Assembly (NCBI RefSeq): GCF_032062135.1 | Contig: NC_092859.1 | Span: 68,281,346-68,345,345 of the forward strand | DNA: 64,000 nucleotides | Direction: 5' to 3' | Source of the DNA: Pyxicephalus adspersus | Lineage: Eukaryota; Chordata; Amphibia; Anura; Pyxicephalidae | Part shown: positions 1 through 12,059 of the stretch, one piece after another | Numbering within the stretch: the stretch's first letter is position 1 | Layout of the letters: every line of letters begins with the position of its first letter | Notes under the pieces: generated by a model | Told to the model about the DNA's origin: nothing | The model's database searches: none | Seen by the model: only the letters and a program-made list of their open reading frames with translations | Translations under genes and position numbers: made by a program

Positions 1-1892
1 AGGTCAACATATATTATGCAGGGGTGATGTACTTTTGTTACAATAGTCTCTCTGTAAAACCACATGTGGTCATTGTTGGGGGACATGTAGGGAGTTTTTA
101 GCTGCATAGAGGCTGAAAGATATCAGCAGCACTGAGACCCAACCCAGCATTTTGTTGTTAATAAAGCTAGCTTTTTTCAATATACACTTCTCTTAGTTCT
201 GCTTACAATCTCACTATATTACTGTAGTAAGGTGAGTAACCCTTTTATGTTTTCAATGTCTGGAATCAAAAAAATTTAGGCACAACTCATTTACACAAGA
301 TAAACATTATAAAACATTGGTATTCATTTCTTCTTTCCAAGATCAACAACTCTACTTTTGTAGAATGCAAAAATGGCCTAAAGCTTGCTCCATCAAAAAG
401 ACAGTCTTGGACATGTATGAAGAAAGTGTCATATCAAGTGATTTCACTGTCAAACAAAAATTACACACAAAGACAGTCAGAAATTATTTACTTGAAGAAC
501 TATATTTTCCTGCAAACAAACTGTTTTGTAGTCACAAAAAAAGTTGGCAAGAGAAGTTCTTACAAACAAAAAAAAACATTAGAAAGATTAATCACAAAAT
601 ATATTTGTTGGAGTAAATAATACCCATCATTGTATTCCTATATTGTGTCAATCACAAGGTCAAACAGTATATTACACATACACAATACAATTGGAATATG
701 AGGACAATAGTTGTAATATTCTCTCATCTCTTGTGCTCTTACTCCAGCCCCATAATGTAAAGAAGGTTAATAATGCACAAAGTTTTTGCTCCCTCATCCC
801 AAAAAGGAGTAGTTTCTTGGAACAAGTTGAGCGGCAAGACATAAGTGTGCAGGAATCAGGAGAAAAGTAAATATTTCTGTTTAAAGTGTTTAGTTGTTTT
901 CAATCAAATGCAATTAATTAACTGATCATCAAGCTCACTTCTATAAAAACAGAAGTTTCTAAATTTGGCTGGTTTGGAGCATTTAGGTGTGCACTAACAC
1001 AATGTCAAAGAGAAAAGATATTGCCAATGCTTTTAGCAAAGCTCAGGGAAACTGTAAAAAAATAAACAAAAACTGCTACATTGCAAGCTTTACAGGCCCC
1101 TGTTAAATGTTAAAGTTTATGACAGTAAAAGAACAACTATGGTTTGTTTGGAAGGCTTGCCAGGAGAAAGCTTTTTCTCTATAAAAAGAAAATGGCAGCA
1201 TGGCTTAGGTTTGTAAAGTTGTATCTGAACAAACCCTAAGACAAACCCTAGGTTTAAATAATTTTAGAACCTTCTAAGAAGCAGATGATTTTTTATTATG
1301 TCCGCATCTGGCGTTTTATTTACTTGCAGAGAAAGCATCCTCTGCACCTAATTTAGAGAGAGCACCCTGTCGTTTTTTTTTTTATTTCATTTTGCTCTAG
1401 GATTTATTTTTGTATTTTTGTAATGGTTAAAGAAGTAACTTTACAAAGGAAGACACAAGGTGGTATAACTCAATCAGATCAAAGTTTTGCCAGCTGTTTA
1501 CTCAGGAAAGAAAAAAAAAACTCACGAAAGAGATTAAACATTTCCTGTCTCACATGTGGTGATTTTATTTTGGAACACCTGGTGTCACTATTCATTTCCT
1601 AAAGGTAGAAAAAGTAGGTTTTCTTTCCCCTAGCAAGCTATGGGAGATCTAATGAACACAATCGAAAACGATCTAAACAGGACTAAATTTGAATTAGGCT
1701 GATGCAATATGCAGGTACTGAACCTTTGCCCTTTACAGTAGTAATGGAGGATGCACCTAGTGGAGAGGTGAATATTAAATACCTCATTTTGCAGGGGTCA
1801 CATTTTTTGTCTCTTTATTTCAGTGATGAATTCACTTTAAAAAGTTATGTAAAGCTTTACCTTTTCTCCAGCTGTTGCCTTCACTTAAAAAA
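1..1892. other. Unassigned AT-rich intergenic DNA
   Basis: I see no supported gene. Open frames on the plus strand at 317-616, 643-870 and 1702-1929 are short, lysine- or leucine-rich and match nothing I recognise. Homopolymer runs (for example T-runs near 1374-1384) are common. The last part (about 1700-1890) could be unrecognised upstream L1 sequence, but the first clear L1 residues begin at about 1893. Confidence 0.6.
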
Positions 1893-4800
1893 GTCAACAT
1901 GGGTTTTTCCACAGGCATACTCATCCTAGGAGGTGACTTTAACTTACCCTTAAACCCAACATTAGACTCCTCAACAGGTGCTGCCACTCTGACCTTTAAA
2001 GCACTCCGGACTATAAAATCCTCCTTGTACCGCTAATGATACCTGGCGTACACTATATACCAGAGATTACACATTTTCCTCACAGCCCCACAATAGATAT
2101 TCTCACCTAGACTACTTTTTTCTGTCTCAGAGAAACCTTCATTTCTTGTCCTCAGATTCCAATGAACCAATTAGTGTTTCGGATTATGCCCCAATTACAT
2201 TCACTCTGTCCTACCCGGATGGTGAACTCAGAACAAAATTCTGGAGACTTTACCCTTTTCTATTAGGAGATGATGCAGTGGTTGAGGATGTTCAAACCAG
2301 ACTAGAAGAATATTTTGAACACAACACAAAGTCAGATATGGATCCGGCAGTGGACTGGGCAGCCCATAAGTGTAAGGTCAGGGTGTTTTCCTATAATGGA
2401 CTGCCAAATAAAAAAAGACTAGACAAATGATATTACCCAATCACTAAATCAGAGTCACAAACTAGAAGCAACAAACAAATGCTACCAAGCCAAAAAAACC
2501 CTGACAGACCTAACTGAACTAAAAAATAAACTGAATGAAGTTCTATTTACACAAGTCAAACACTCTTTCACCCTAGCTTTCAATTTTTTTATTAATATAG
2601 CAATAGGAATGGTAAGTTTTTAGCAACAGCTTTACGAGCTAAATGAGCACACAACATAGTATCCCAAATTAGGGACCCCTCTGGAAAGCTACACTTAAAA
2701 TCTGGTGATATAGCCAAACAAATCCACTCTTTCTATAAACAATTATACAACCTACGCCCCCCTCACAACAACCACTGGGAGAATGCAGTGAAAGGAAAGA
2801 TGCCATTCACATGTTTCTAAGTAGATATGGCCCAATTAGGATTCCAGATGAATGCGCGGAGAGACTGGAAAGACCTATTTCAGAATTGGAATTTAAAAAT
2901 GCCTTAAAACAACTGAAACCGTATTCCAATCCATCAGCAAGATTTAGGGTAAATGGCCTTCTGGCCACTTCCCTTCCCATTCAAAATGGTGCCAGACAGG
3001 GATGCCCTCTTTCACTCTTAATTTTTGTCTTCGCCTTGGAACCACTCCTAAACCAGATCGGAGCAGATGCCACAATATCTGGTTTACAAATTGGTAGTAA
3101 AGAATATAAACTGGCAGCATTAGGGGATGACATCCTTCTTACCTAGACAAACCCCAAATCACCCCTACCAGCACTGCTACTGACTTTAGATTATTTCCAG
3201 TCTCTCTCTTTTTTCAAAATTCACTATGTGAAATCCCCAGCCCTAAACATCTCACTTCCCTCACATGTTGTTACAGACTGCCAAACTATGTTCCCATTTC
3301 AGAGGAAAAATAAATAATTACATATCTTGGTATCCAATTGGCAACGTCCATACCAGAACTCTTCACACAAAATGTTGTCCCCCTCTTTACCAGTATCTTG
3401 GCAGATTTGAAAAAATGGGATAAATCAGCTTTTTCGTGGTTTGGGAGAGCCGCCATCTTTAAAATGAATATTTTATTAAGACTCCTATACCTGATGCAAG
3501 CAATACCGATTAATTTACTAGATTCTTTTTTTAGATCTCTATGTACAATCTTCCGGGCCTTTTTATAAAGTCAAAAACCCCTGAGAATTGCATTCCTCCT
3601 CCTAGAGGCAGTGAAACACCAACAAGGAATAGGACTCCCGGATGTCCACAAGTACTATCAGGCCTGTCATCTCACTAGCATAACTGATTGGCAGGCTATT
3701 GCACAATCAAAAGATTAAATAGCCCTAGAACAAATTTACTCAACTGCTCCTTTAGCCTTAACCTCTTGGCTCCAGAGAAGAAATATGTATGTAAAACTTT
3801 TAGCCCACCCCTTTATAGGTACTTCACTGAGGATTTTTTTTAACAGTAGTCCGCAAATTTAAAATAATATCAGTACCAGGCCCGCTTACTCCAGTCTGGT
3901 TCAACCCACCGGGTATATCTGACAATTTTCTGAAACATTGGTGTAACAAACCACAATTAACAGCCAGACACTTCTTCGAAGGAAGAAAGTTTCGTGAAAG
4001 ACAATCCATATCGGGAGAAACTGAATGATGCCCCAATGCCTTGGTGGACCTACTTACAACTAAGACATTTTTTATCTGCCTCTGATATGAAAAAGCAATG
4101 CTCTAGACAGCTCACTCCCTTTGAGAAATTTTCTGTAGCCACAGGCCCACCCAGACATACAATTACGACTATATATGGGATCCTCTCCAATCCTCCTGAA
4201 AACATTTCAGATTGTTTCCGTAAACAATGGGAATCAGGTTTAACAGATGAGGAATAGGAAGACATCGATGTATTAACAATAAAGGGATCCAAAATGTAAA
4301 CATCCAGGAAACACCCTACACAAACAATCTTCTGTCTATGATGACAGCTGTTGGAGGTGTGGAGCAGAAGATGGCACATTTCTACAAATGTGGTAGAATT
4401 GTCCACGTATCCAATGGTTCTGGTCTTGATCTTTGTTTGGTTCCAAAAATCACAGGAGAACTAACCCCCATTTCTCTGGCACAGATTTTGATACATCGTA
4501 CTCATACTACATAGTCCACCGCACAAATACATGAAAACGCTTCTGTTTCAAGCCTTCAAACGCTGCCAAATTACTAATCCCGAGTTTCTGGGAATTGACT
4601 ACAGTAGGACACCCACTGCGTAGGACTGGTTGATGCAAATTAAACAGTTAGCAGAGATGGAGGAACTTATTCATTCTTCTCGAGGCAATATGGCCAGCTA
4701 TTACACTACTTGGGCATGCTGGTAAAACTTTTGTGACTCTCCAGAGTTTCAAACTCTTTTCCATGAAAAGCAATAAAAGTCCAGTCCGACAGTCCCCATT

Positions 4801-5231
4801 CTTTCATACCTTTTTCTCTTTCCTTCTTCTCCCTTCTAATCTTTCTTAGTCTTAACATTTATCTTAATGTTAGGAGATACTCCAATACATTACTATGCTA
4901 ACATGATAGAAGTGAATTTACAGCTGAACAATTTAAGAGATTGAGATGATAAATCTGAATTACTATTTTAATAGATAGGTTTGGTATGCTAAACAGTTTT
5001 TCTGATGCACTTTGATTTCATACCATTTTTTTTTGTTTTTTGGCTCTTCTATTTATTTTAAATGTTAAGGATTTTTAAATGTGTTGTATTTGGCTTACTT
5101 ACCTATTTCACATTACCTAATCATGTTATTTGTATATGTATATCCTGTTTAATAATATTGTTTGTACCTCCATCATATTGTTGGAAAATATTGTTACGTT
5201 TTTAATAAAGCGTATTTTGGAAAAAAAAATC
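1893..5231 (+). mobile_element. L1-type LINE, 5'-truncated and decayed (L1 copy A)
   Basis: This is a non-LTR retrotransposon of the L1 group. It starts inside the endonuclease of ORF2 and runs through reverse transcriptase, the C-terminal cysteine motif and an AT-rich 3' untranslated region. It ends at an AATAAA-like signal and an A-run at about 5205-5229, as expected for target-primed reverse transcription. The left flank has GTCAACA and the right flank TCAACAC, a possible but weak target-site duplication. Internal deletions and stops make it inactive. It is on the plus strand, like every other L1 piece here except the one at 35165-35583. Confidence 0.85.
1904..4740 (+). pseudogene. L1 ORF2 relic (endonuclease / reverse transcriptase)
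   Basis: The order of motifs fits L1 ORF2p, the protein that nicks target DNA and copies LINE RNA. At 1916-1942 the frame reads ILILGGDFN, the apurinic-type endonuclease core. At 2146-2400 a frame holds VSDYAPI (the SDHAPI-type catalytic end, D kept) followed by a WRLYP...WAAHK linker typical of L1. At 2811-3146 comes the start of the reverse transcriptase, then an abrupt jump to a VNG...GARQGCPLS block (about 2950-3015), so I infer that a large part of the fingers/palm is deleted. The YADD site has become LGDD (about 3119-3131), one residue off consensus but with both aspartates. SWFGR lies near 3433-3447. The C-terminal CWRC motif is at about 4349-4360. Several frame changes and stops separate these blocks. 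Confidence 0.85.
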
Positions 5232-6658
5232 AACACAGCAAAGGAAATTGCAAAAAGAACCCCACCAAAAAAACGATTTTTCGTTTTACATTGGTAATGT
5301 TACTTATTTCACTTATTTTCAACTCTTCGTGCCAGCACTGCTTAGGGCACAAACTGCTATCAGTCGTTTGCTGTGCTGAGGAGAGTAATCAATGGCTTTC
5401 CAGAAATAGAAAATAGGTTTATCATAGGAAAGCATGGTTGGAAAGATTTAGTGCAGAGAAAACTGGCAAGATCAACAGGTATTTCAGACTTTCAATGAAA
5501 TTTATTTAATTTTTTATTTTAGGTATTTAGGTACATCATTTTAAACCAAAATTGCTTAGCTTTTTCTTTAAGATTTTTTGGACTACATCGCAACATACAT
5601 GAAAAGGAAATGCGGAATATGTAAAAAGAACAGTATAAAATGTAGCTGTTTATAACATTATTTCTGTATAATAAAATAAAGTTTTTATTTTGTGTAAAGA
5701 CATATTCTAAAATTTCTAAATCATCAGCTCCTGTCAGTAGAAAGAAATCAGTGGCTGTGTATACAGTACTTAGTGTCTGATGAAAAAAAGCTGATGTAGT
5801 GAAGTGCAATACAATACGAAATTTGACTTGTTTACATATTCATTTCTATGGCATGCACTTCAGGGTAAATAAGTGTCAAGGGAAAGAAGCACTTCTTCAG
5901 GCATTTTAGTTTACAAAGCGCAGTGCACTTTTTTTTAGTAGCCAGTATTTTAGAGTATTTCTATTTGATGATTTTAAAAAGGAGAATAGGTGAACACTGC
6001 AAAATATTTGTTAAAAATTTCCTGTTCTCTTTTTTATATGCATTGAAAAAAACATCCCAAAAGATGTGCATTTAACAAAGCTTGGTCTTTTATTTTATAA
6101 AGGAGCGCAATCCATATTAAGAATTTATAAAAATACACTGAACCTATTTTTTCAAAAATGATCAATCATTAAATTCACACTTTACATATACAAACTGGTT
6201 AATACTATTTTTGTTTGGTCTTGCATATGAATCTGCTGTCACTAATTTCACACAATGTTAATTGTCAGACTGTAATAGTATTGGTTTTCCTATCTATTTT
6301 TCTCAATAAAAATTTTTTTAAAAAATCTCACTTTACAATCATCAATTCAGGACATATCAGCATAACAATCACTACTGATTTATGTAAAACGTATTTGTTA
6401 CTTCATTTAAAAAAATAAAAGTTGCTCCATAGCTCCCAACCCAGGCCGCTGAAATCACATGGCCTCTAGTAACAAATTATTTGAGACTGCAGAGCCTTAA
6501 ATGTCACAAAGCTTTACAAGGTGGAGGTGGCTGGAAATTTTGATTTTGGTCATTGATTTAAAAGCATTTGGTGCGATACGTTGCAGTAGGTGTAAGTTAG
6601 CTTCAACTACATCTAAGCGCAATAAAAATAACAAAAAACAATTTTTACTTTGCTGCCC
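5232..6658. other. Unassigned AT-rich DNA
   Basis: No supported gene. A 96-residue minus-strand frame (5519-5809) is not recognisable. The part at 6430-6650 is less AT-rich and contains a TTGCAGTAG-type stretch that looks like interspersed repeat, but I could not find paired ends. Confidence 0.5.
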
Positions 6659-6889
6659 TTAACCTCCTTGCAGTTAAGCCCGACCTTCGCTCGGGCAAAA
6701 AAAAACTGCAAGGATGGTTAAGCCCGAGATTTTGCAAACATTTTTTATATTCATATTATCTACTAGAACCCCTGTTCGGACATATTTCTGTAAGTTACAG
6801 GTCTACAATTTAAAAAAAAATTTCATGAAAAACAGTGGATCACTTTTGGTACAGAAATCTAGACCTCAGTGTAACGCTTAGGTGGTTAA
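6659..6889. mobile_element. piggyBac-type MITE flanked by TTAA
   Basis: A 231-base non-autonomous element. TTAA lies at 6659-6662 and again at 6886-6889. Just inside, the left end reads CCTCCTTGCAGTTA and the right end, reverse-complemented, CCACCTAAGCGTTA, so the inverted ends match at most positions. A hairpin (CCCGACC...TCGCTCGGGC) lies near 6679-6696. TTAA duplication is characteristic of piggyBac transposases. There is no coding capacity, so it would have depended on a transposase in trans. Confidence 0.8.
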
Positions 6890-7506
6890 ATCTACTATAA
6901 ACTGGTATATATAGTTATAAATGCTTGTCCACAAATCTCTTTTGAGATTGAATTTTTATTTTTATTATGGCAAAAGTTCTTATTTCTATATTTATTATTG
7001 CTTTATGTTCATAATTTATTTTGTTTTATATTTTACATACTCATGTTTATATAGATTTAGGATTACAAGTTTATTTATATACATTTTATAGGTCAGGATT
7101 CATTTTGTCAGCCTAAATTCCGTGAATCATTGTCTCTGCAATTACACCTTTAGCGTAACCTTCACTTTCATTCACAAATAAATGCTTTCATGTCTCCGGG
7201 GAATGTCATTGTAAACCAGTTCTGTAGACTTCAGATTAAATTTTTTCCAGATCCTAGGTTACCACAAACAGGCAGCTGTTTTAAATGTGTTAGTTGTGCA
7301 CTGATGTTCAGGAACAGATGCTAAAATTAACTTCATTGATCTGACTGAAGTTAACTGAAATCTGTTAGCATGCTGTTTATACAGGTGGTAGTATTGTGTT
7401 TATCAATTAGATAAATTATTGTTTTTCCCAGTAGAACTACATTGTAATTATGTAGTTTCCTGTCTTATTGTTTCAGTTGTTTCCAATACAAACAATTGGC
7501 TTGGAC
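6890..7506. other. Unassigned AT-rich DNA
   Basis: Nothing with coding or repeat structure that I can support; runs of TTTATAT and long A/T tracts dominate. Confidence 0.5.
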
Positions 7507-7511
7507 CAGTG

Positions 7512-7660
7512 GTGCCCAACCTTTTTTCATTTGGGGGGTCACTGTGGACTTTGGGATAAAACTTGTGGGCCACAATGCAAACAAACAATGAAGATGTATG
7601 TTTAAAAATAGAACATTTTTACTTTAAATGAAATTAAATTGAAATGTTACTAGTTACTGT
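7512..7660 (+). mobile_element. hAT-like 5' end fragment
   Basis: The stretch beginning CAGTGGTGCCCAACC at 7512 has the start expected of hAT-superfamily terminal repeats (CAGnG). It is followed by text of the type GGGGGTCACTGTGG...GGGCCACA, common in non-autonomous vertebrate hAT elements. I found no matching right end, so it is probably truncated where the following tandem array begins. Right boundary is approximate. Confidence 0.45.
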
Positions 7661-7679
7661 AACGTACATGCACCATGAT

Positions 7680-8520
7680 AAATCAAGAATTTTTGACATG
7701 AATGTGAATGTGACAGATAGCCAAGGGGTACATGTGACAGAATGTGACAGATAGCCAAGGGGTACATATTCCTACTTCTACATCTTCAGGTCCCTACATC
7801 TCCCTGTTCCTGAGAGATTAGGGTTCACAGAAGGTAAGTGGCCAGATATGTGTGACAGGGTAGCACGGTATGACAAATATAGTTTTTTCTATCCTGTAAT
7901 GTTGCTGCAGCAGTAATATTTTAGGGGGAATTAGTCTCAAGAGTCCCCCATTTATCCTACATTTTAATATACCTACAGACCCCTTTTCAGCATAAATTGG
8001 GGTTCAAAGAACATAAGTGGACATGTATGTGTATGTATGTGACAGGGCACCATGGTAGGTAGTAGTGATAAAGTTTTAGTTGGGGGGAGGGGTTAGCCAA
8101 AAGAGTGACCCACTTATCCTAAATTTCCATTCCTCTACTGTTAAAGAGAAATTGGGGTACAGATAGTAAGTGGCCAGCTATGGGTGACAGGGTAGCACGG
8201 TATTAAAAGTATATTTTTTTGTATCTGGTGATAGTCCTTAGTGAAGAAATTTTAGGGGGATTTAGCCACACAAATCCCCCTCTTGCAGTTACATTTCCCT
8301 TTTCTTACAGAGAAATTGGGGTTCATAGAGAGTAAGGATATAGCTATGTGTGACAGGGTAGCATAATATGATGGGTATAACATTTAAAAGGGAAAGAGAG
8401 GGACAAAAGGGGTTTCCTACTGGCTTTCACAGTTCCAGTTGCCAGCATCCCATGTTCCAGAGAAATTGGGGTTCACAGGAGGTAAGTGGCCAGGTATATG
8501 TAACATGCACTCCATCAGCT
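7680..8520 (+). repeat. Degenerate tandem array, ~160-base unit
   Basis: Five diverged units share the block GGGGTTCA...GTAAGTGGCCAG.TATG.GTGACAGGGTAGCA. The block starts near 7821, 7999, 8154, 8318 and 8468, giving spacings of about 178, 155, 164 and 150 bases. Between blocks each unit carries TTTAGGGGGA.TTAG and a CCCCCATTTATCCT-like run. A separate ~35-base direct duplication (AATGTGACAGATAGCCAAGG) lies at about 7706-7765. Units differ by indels, so the array is old. It may be the interior of the hAT-like element starting at 7512. Confidence 0.75.
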
Positions 8521-9139
8521 GCTCAGTCCCTCGCACAGAAGCGTTCACAGATTTGACTCCAGGTGGCAGTGAGTGGTACTGAGTGTCTTCCTGAGCCAGG
8601 AATCCATGGCACAAGGAAAGGGTAACCACACTGCAACCACCAGTCTGAATGCAGCCTTGAAGTTTTGTGAACTTCAGAGGGGGACCACAGCACACAGATA
8701 AATGGCAGTACCCTAATGTTCATTGCCATGAGAGTGGCCCCCAGGGAGGCCCCAACATGTATACTCAATTTGGGGAGCCTAGTCCAGCCCCCCTTAAAGT
8801 GAAAATATCGCTGACTGTTTTTAGAACTTTATGCTTGTGACCTCATATCTAGAAATATTTTATTTTTACAGGGCTGAAATTAAGTTTAGTAGCAGTTCCT
8901 CTTTGTACCCTGAGAATTTCACAGTTCTATGATAACACTGGTCAACAAACATTTTCTTGACAAACAGAATAAAGTCATTTTGGGATATGTTTGATGCACA
9001 GATTCCAAATATGGTATTGGTTTTTGCTAGATTGACTCTAGTTTTTGAAATAATTACTCAATATTAACCTCATAGAAAACTAATAAAACATGAAAATTAA
9101 GCAAAATAAACTAGATATACCTAAGTATGCAAAATGTAT
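8521..9139. other. Unassigned DNA between tandem array and repeat-borne pseudogene
   Basis: Overlapping minus-strand frames (8417-8695, 8523-8768) cross the end of the tandem array and are not recognisable. From about 8939 the sequence GGTCAACAAA begins a stretch that probably belongs to the 3' flank of the neighbouring repeat-borne gene, because the same ten bases lie downstream of a second copy at 37152. Confidence 0.45.
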
Positions 9140-10620
9140 TACCTTTCTGCTCATAGTAGCACCCAAATTTGTAAAGTTTAAGAGCAAGCTTTGTACCAGT
9201 TCTTCACAATTTTGTGCTTTATCGTTACCCAAAAAGTTCTTGACAACCATGACATAGCTGTGCCAGGCAGAAGCTTCAGTATCAGTCATGTAACTTATGA
9301 AACTTGAATCATTTATCAGTTTCAGAATGTGGGGTTCATCAAAGATTCCTGCTTTTAATTTTTCAGTACTCAATCCAGGGAAGAATCTACAAATGTATTT
9401 GAAGCAATCACCGTCATTGTTCAGAGTTCCAACAAATTGCTTTGTTAATCCCAACTTTATGTGTGGTGCATGGAGAATGATTTTTTCTTTGTTAACTATT
9501 GGCTAGTTAAAGATGTTCGCTGCACCTTTTTTTATGTTTTCCCTTGCAGACCTTGTCACTTTTTTCCATTGACCCTGCTTTGCTTTACTATCCCACCAGC
9601 AAATGACACATGGGTATTTTGTGTATCCACTTTGCTGTCCATGTAGAAAGTTCACCATTTTTAAATCAACACATTGGTGTTCAGTAAAGGGATTACAAAA
9701 GGTAATCCTATTTTGATATTTTCATGTTCTTCTTTAGGTTTAGTTGAGTGACCAATTGAAATTGATGCATAGCAGTTGCCATTGTGCAGTTAAACAGATT
9801 TCAAACTTCGAATGGAACTGTCTATGAAAAGCCGCCAGTCTTTTGCTCTGTATTCTGGTACTCCTATATGGACTAGTAGTCCAGGCATGTTACAACAGTA
9901 CACAAGGTCTCCATAATCACTGAAATATGGTAGGAGTGTCACCTCTCTTGTCCTATAAACTGTTATTTTAACTTCCGATCTCAGACAGAGCTCTTTCTGT
10001 TTTTTTTCCTCTTTCTTTTAGCTTGGATGCTAAAAGTTCAGATGCTTGTTTTGACAGACTTAGGTCACATATTAAATCACTAAGCTCTTCTTGGGAGAAC
10101 TGCTGGTTTATTGAAACATTTCCTTCAAATTCACTTCCACTGCTAATTACTGGATTACACTCCAATCCCTGTATATCCTCCATGTTGGATACAGGAATAT
10201 CAGGGAGTGTAGTGAACTCTGGTATAGTAACATTTGCACTATGCGGCACAGGTCGTCTTAGTGATTCCAAATCAGGGTACTCCCACTTTTCTTGTAACGA
10301 TTGAAACCTTTTAAATTCACAGCAAAAAAATCACAATCAGTTCGATGATTTCTGGGCTCTCGCCAAACCATAGGTACACCAAATTTTAAACTTTTCAGTT
10401 TTCCATTTTACCACTGACGTGGACACTCTACTCAAGTTTTGCATACCATATGAGAAGTCCAATACTTATCTTGGTCCCCCAATGCAATACCAAAATATGC
10501 AAGATATGCTTGTTTCACCAATTCTGTAATGTTTCTTCTATGTTTTTGCTGGGACTATTCACCACAAATGTAGCAAAATACATTAAGGTCATTTAAACAA
10601 CTTATTCTTGAAGAACTCAA
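9140..10620 (-). pseudogene. Uncharacterised repeat-borne gene, copy 1 (possible DDE-type transposase relic)
   Basis: Reading the minus strand from 10620 down, fragments in several frames form one protein-like series. They are CLNDLNVFCYICG (first cysteine pair), ALGDQDKYW, VPMVWREP with RTDC about ten residues on (near 10340-10385), then an acidic stretch with ELSDLICDLSLSKQ...LLASKLKE (9968-10270). Next come MPGLL, WRLFIDSS, GHST, CVDLKMV, QQSGYTKYPC with CWWDS (about 9580-9640), HIKLGL, and KLKAGIFD...EASAW...NFLGN (9080-9454). I recognise this as a recurrent, uncharacterised animal gene family. The order D (FIDSS), D (DLK) followed by CxxC, and E (EASAW) resembles an RNase H-fold transposase core; that is inference. 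The copy ends at GATMS, before the conserved C-terminal histidine-rich part. Stops and frameshifts show it is dead. Confidence 0.75.
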
Positions 10621-11109
10621 ATTCATGTAAAACAATGTATGAATAAAAAGAAGGCAAATGAGAGTCTCATGAAAATAATGCTACATTTAATATATAAAAT
10701 GCAAATCATTGGTGTAAATAAAGATTGATAATAATATGCTGTATTAACATTTGTTGTTGGTAAAATCGTCTATTCTGATTCCTGTATCACAAGAACTAGA
10801 GCCAATTCAAATAAACTGATGACTATTCTGGATTCAGCAGACCTGAAATGCACTAAATATATTAAAAATCCTTTTTTTGAGCTGTGTAATTAGTGAAGGA
10901 GAAATGAAGATTTGTACATGGCAGTAATGACAGCTGCATGGACACAGTTACATCTCTCATACTACTGCTGCTGGGATTATCTCACAGTACAAGGTAGGCG
11001 GGGAGCAGCCACAGTTGATTGCCAGGTCTATAGTAGATGCCCACTGTCAGGGAGCTAACACTGACCATACTCAGGTAGCTCCCTCTCCTGGTAGCATGAT
11101 CACATAGAG
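10621..11109. other. Unassigned DNA, possible flank of repeat-borne gene
   Basis: No coding signal. The stretch at about 10790-10850 (CAAGAACTAGAGCCAATT...) resembles the reverse complement of about 9000-9045, on the other side of copy 1. This is a possible subterminal inverted repeat. Confidence 0.4.
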
Positions 11110-11420
11110 CAGTGGTGGCAAACCTATAGCATGTGTGCCAGAGGGGCACTCAGAGCCCCCTCTGTGGGCTCGCGCTCCCCAACTTGCCTGGCCTCCCATT
11201 GGATGTGCCATTGTTGCTCTGTCAACCTATACTGGCTGTGGAATTTCTTTTCTCCGTGACTCATCAGCTAACCCTCAGAATACCAGGCTGTGGGGAGGAG
11301 AGGCAGCTAATGAGTCTTGAAGCTGATGTGTATTGATCCAAAATTGAAAAGGTGAAAGTACAGAGTGAAAGAGGAAAGTGAGGCAGGGGTTAGGCAGACA
11401 ATACCCAGCTATACCCAGTC
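11110..11420 (+). mobile_element. hAT-like non-autonomous element fragment
   Basis: The left end CAGTGGTGGCAAACCTAT and the following GTGCCAGAGGGGCACTC...CCTCTGTGGGCTCGCG are of a type I know from vertebrate hAT MITEs. The preceding eight bases are ACATAGAG. No inverted right end or second ACATAGAG was found, so the element appears truncated and the right boundary is a guess. Two overlapping 61-67-residue frames inside are not genes. Confidence 0.5.
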
Positions 11421-12059
11421 AGGACCAGGTAAACACAAAGCTTGTAGAAGGTAATTGCCTATTGAATGTAATAGCTCTTTAGAAATCTGTGAAGGCTCTA
11501 AATATAATGTAAAAACCAGCAACCGGTTAGCAAAGACTTTTTATATATAAAGCTAATTGAAGAAATGCAGGAGAACAAGATTTTAAACAAATCATTTGAA
11601 CTTTAAAATGTGCTACTGGCTATCTTGTAACTTTGTGTTGCTGTCCACAATGCTTTGAAATTTGTGCAATGTGCTGCAGTGCTATGCAATTGGCATGCAT
11701 TTAGTAAAACTCCCTGCATTCCTGTAATGCGAGCGAGCCCTTAAGCTTCACTCTGGGCTGTTTTTTGATTTACCCAGTGATGTCCTCTCCTGCACTGATT
11801 AGACTGAAAGTAAATTGAAATATTTAAAATGTATGCTCAGGCAATATATATATTTTTTATAGTCTTACTGAGGTTATTTAATAATCATGTTATTATTATT
11901 ATTTTGCTGTCTGCACCCTACTAGGAAGATGTTGATCATTTTCTGTCTTAGTGACAATATCTTAGTTACCCAAATTAACCAAGGCGGTAATTCTGCACTG
12001 TGGTGAAGGCATCCAGCCTAGATGCCTTTAAGAGGGGATTGGCCACAATATTTCGGTTA
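11421..12059. other. Unassigned DNA
   Basis: No gene seen. There is an ATTATT run near 11890-11903. Confidence 0.5.

Noticed and set aside
960..1300. Possible Tc1-like helix-turn-helix words (MSKRKDIANAFSKA)
   Set aside because: Similarity is limited to a few residues and no later transposase block or terminal repeat follows.
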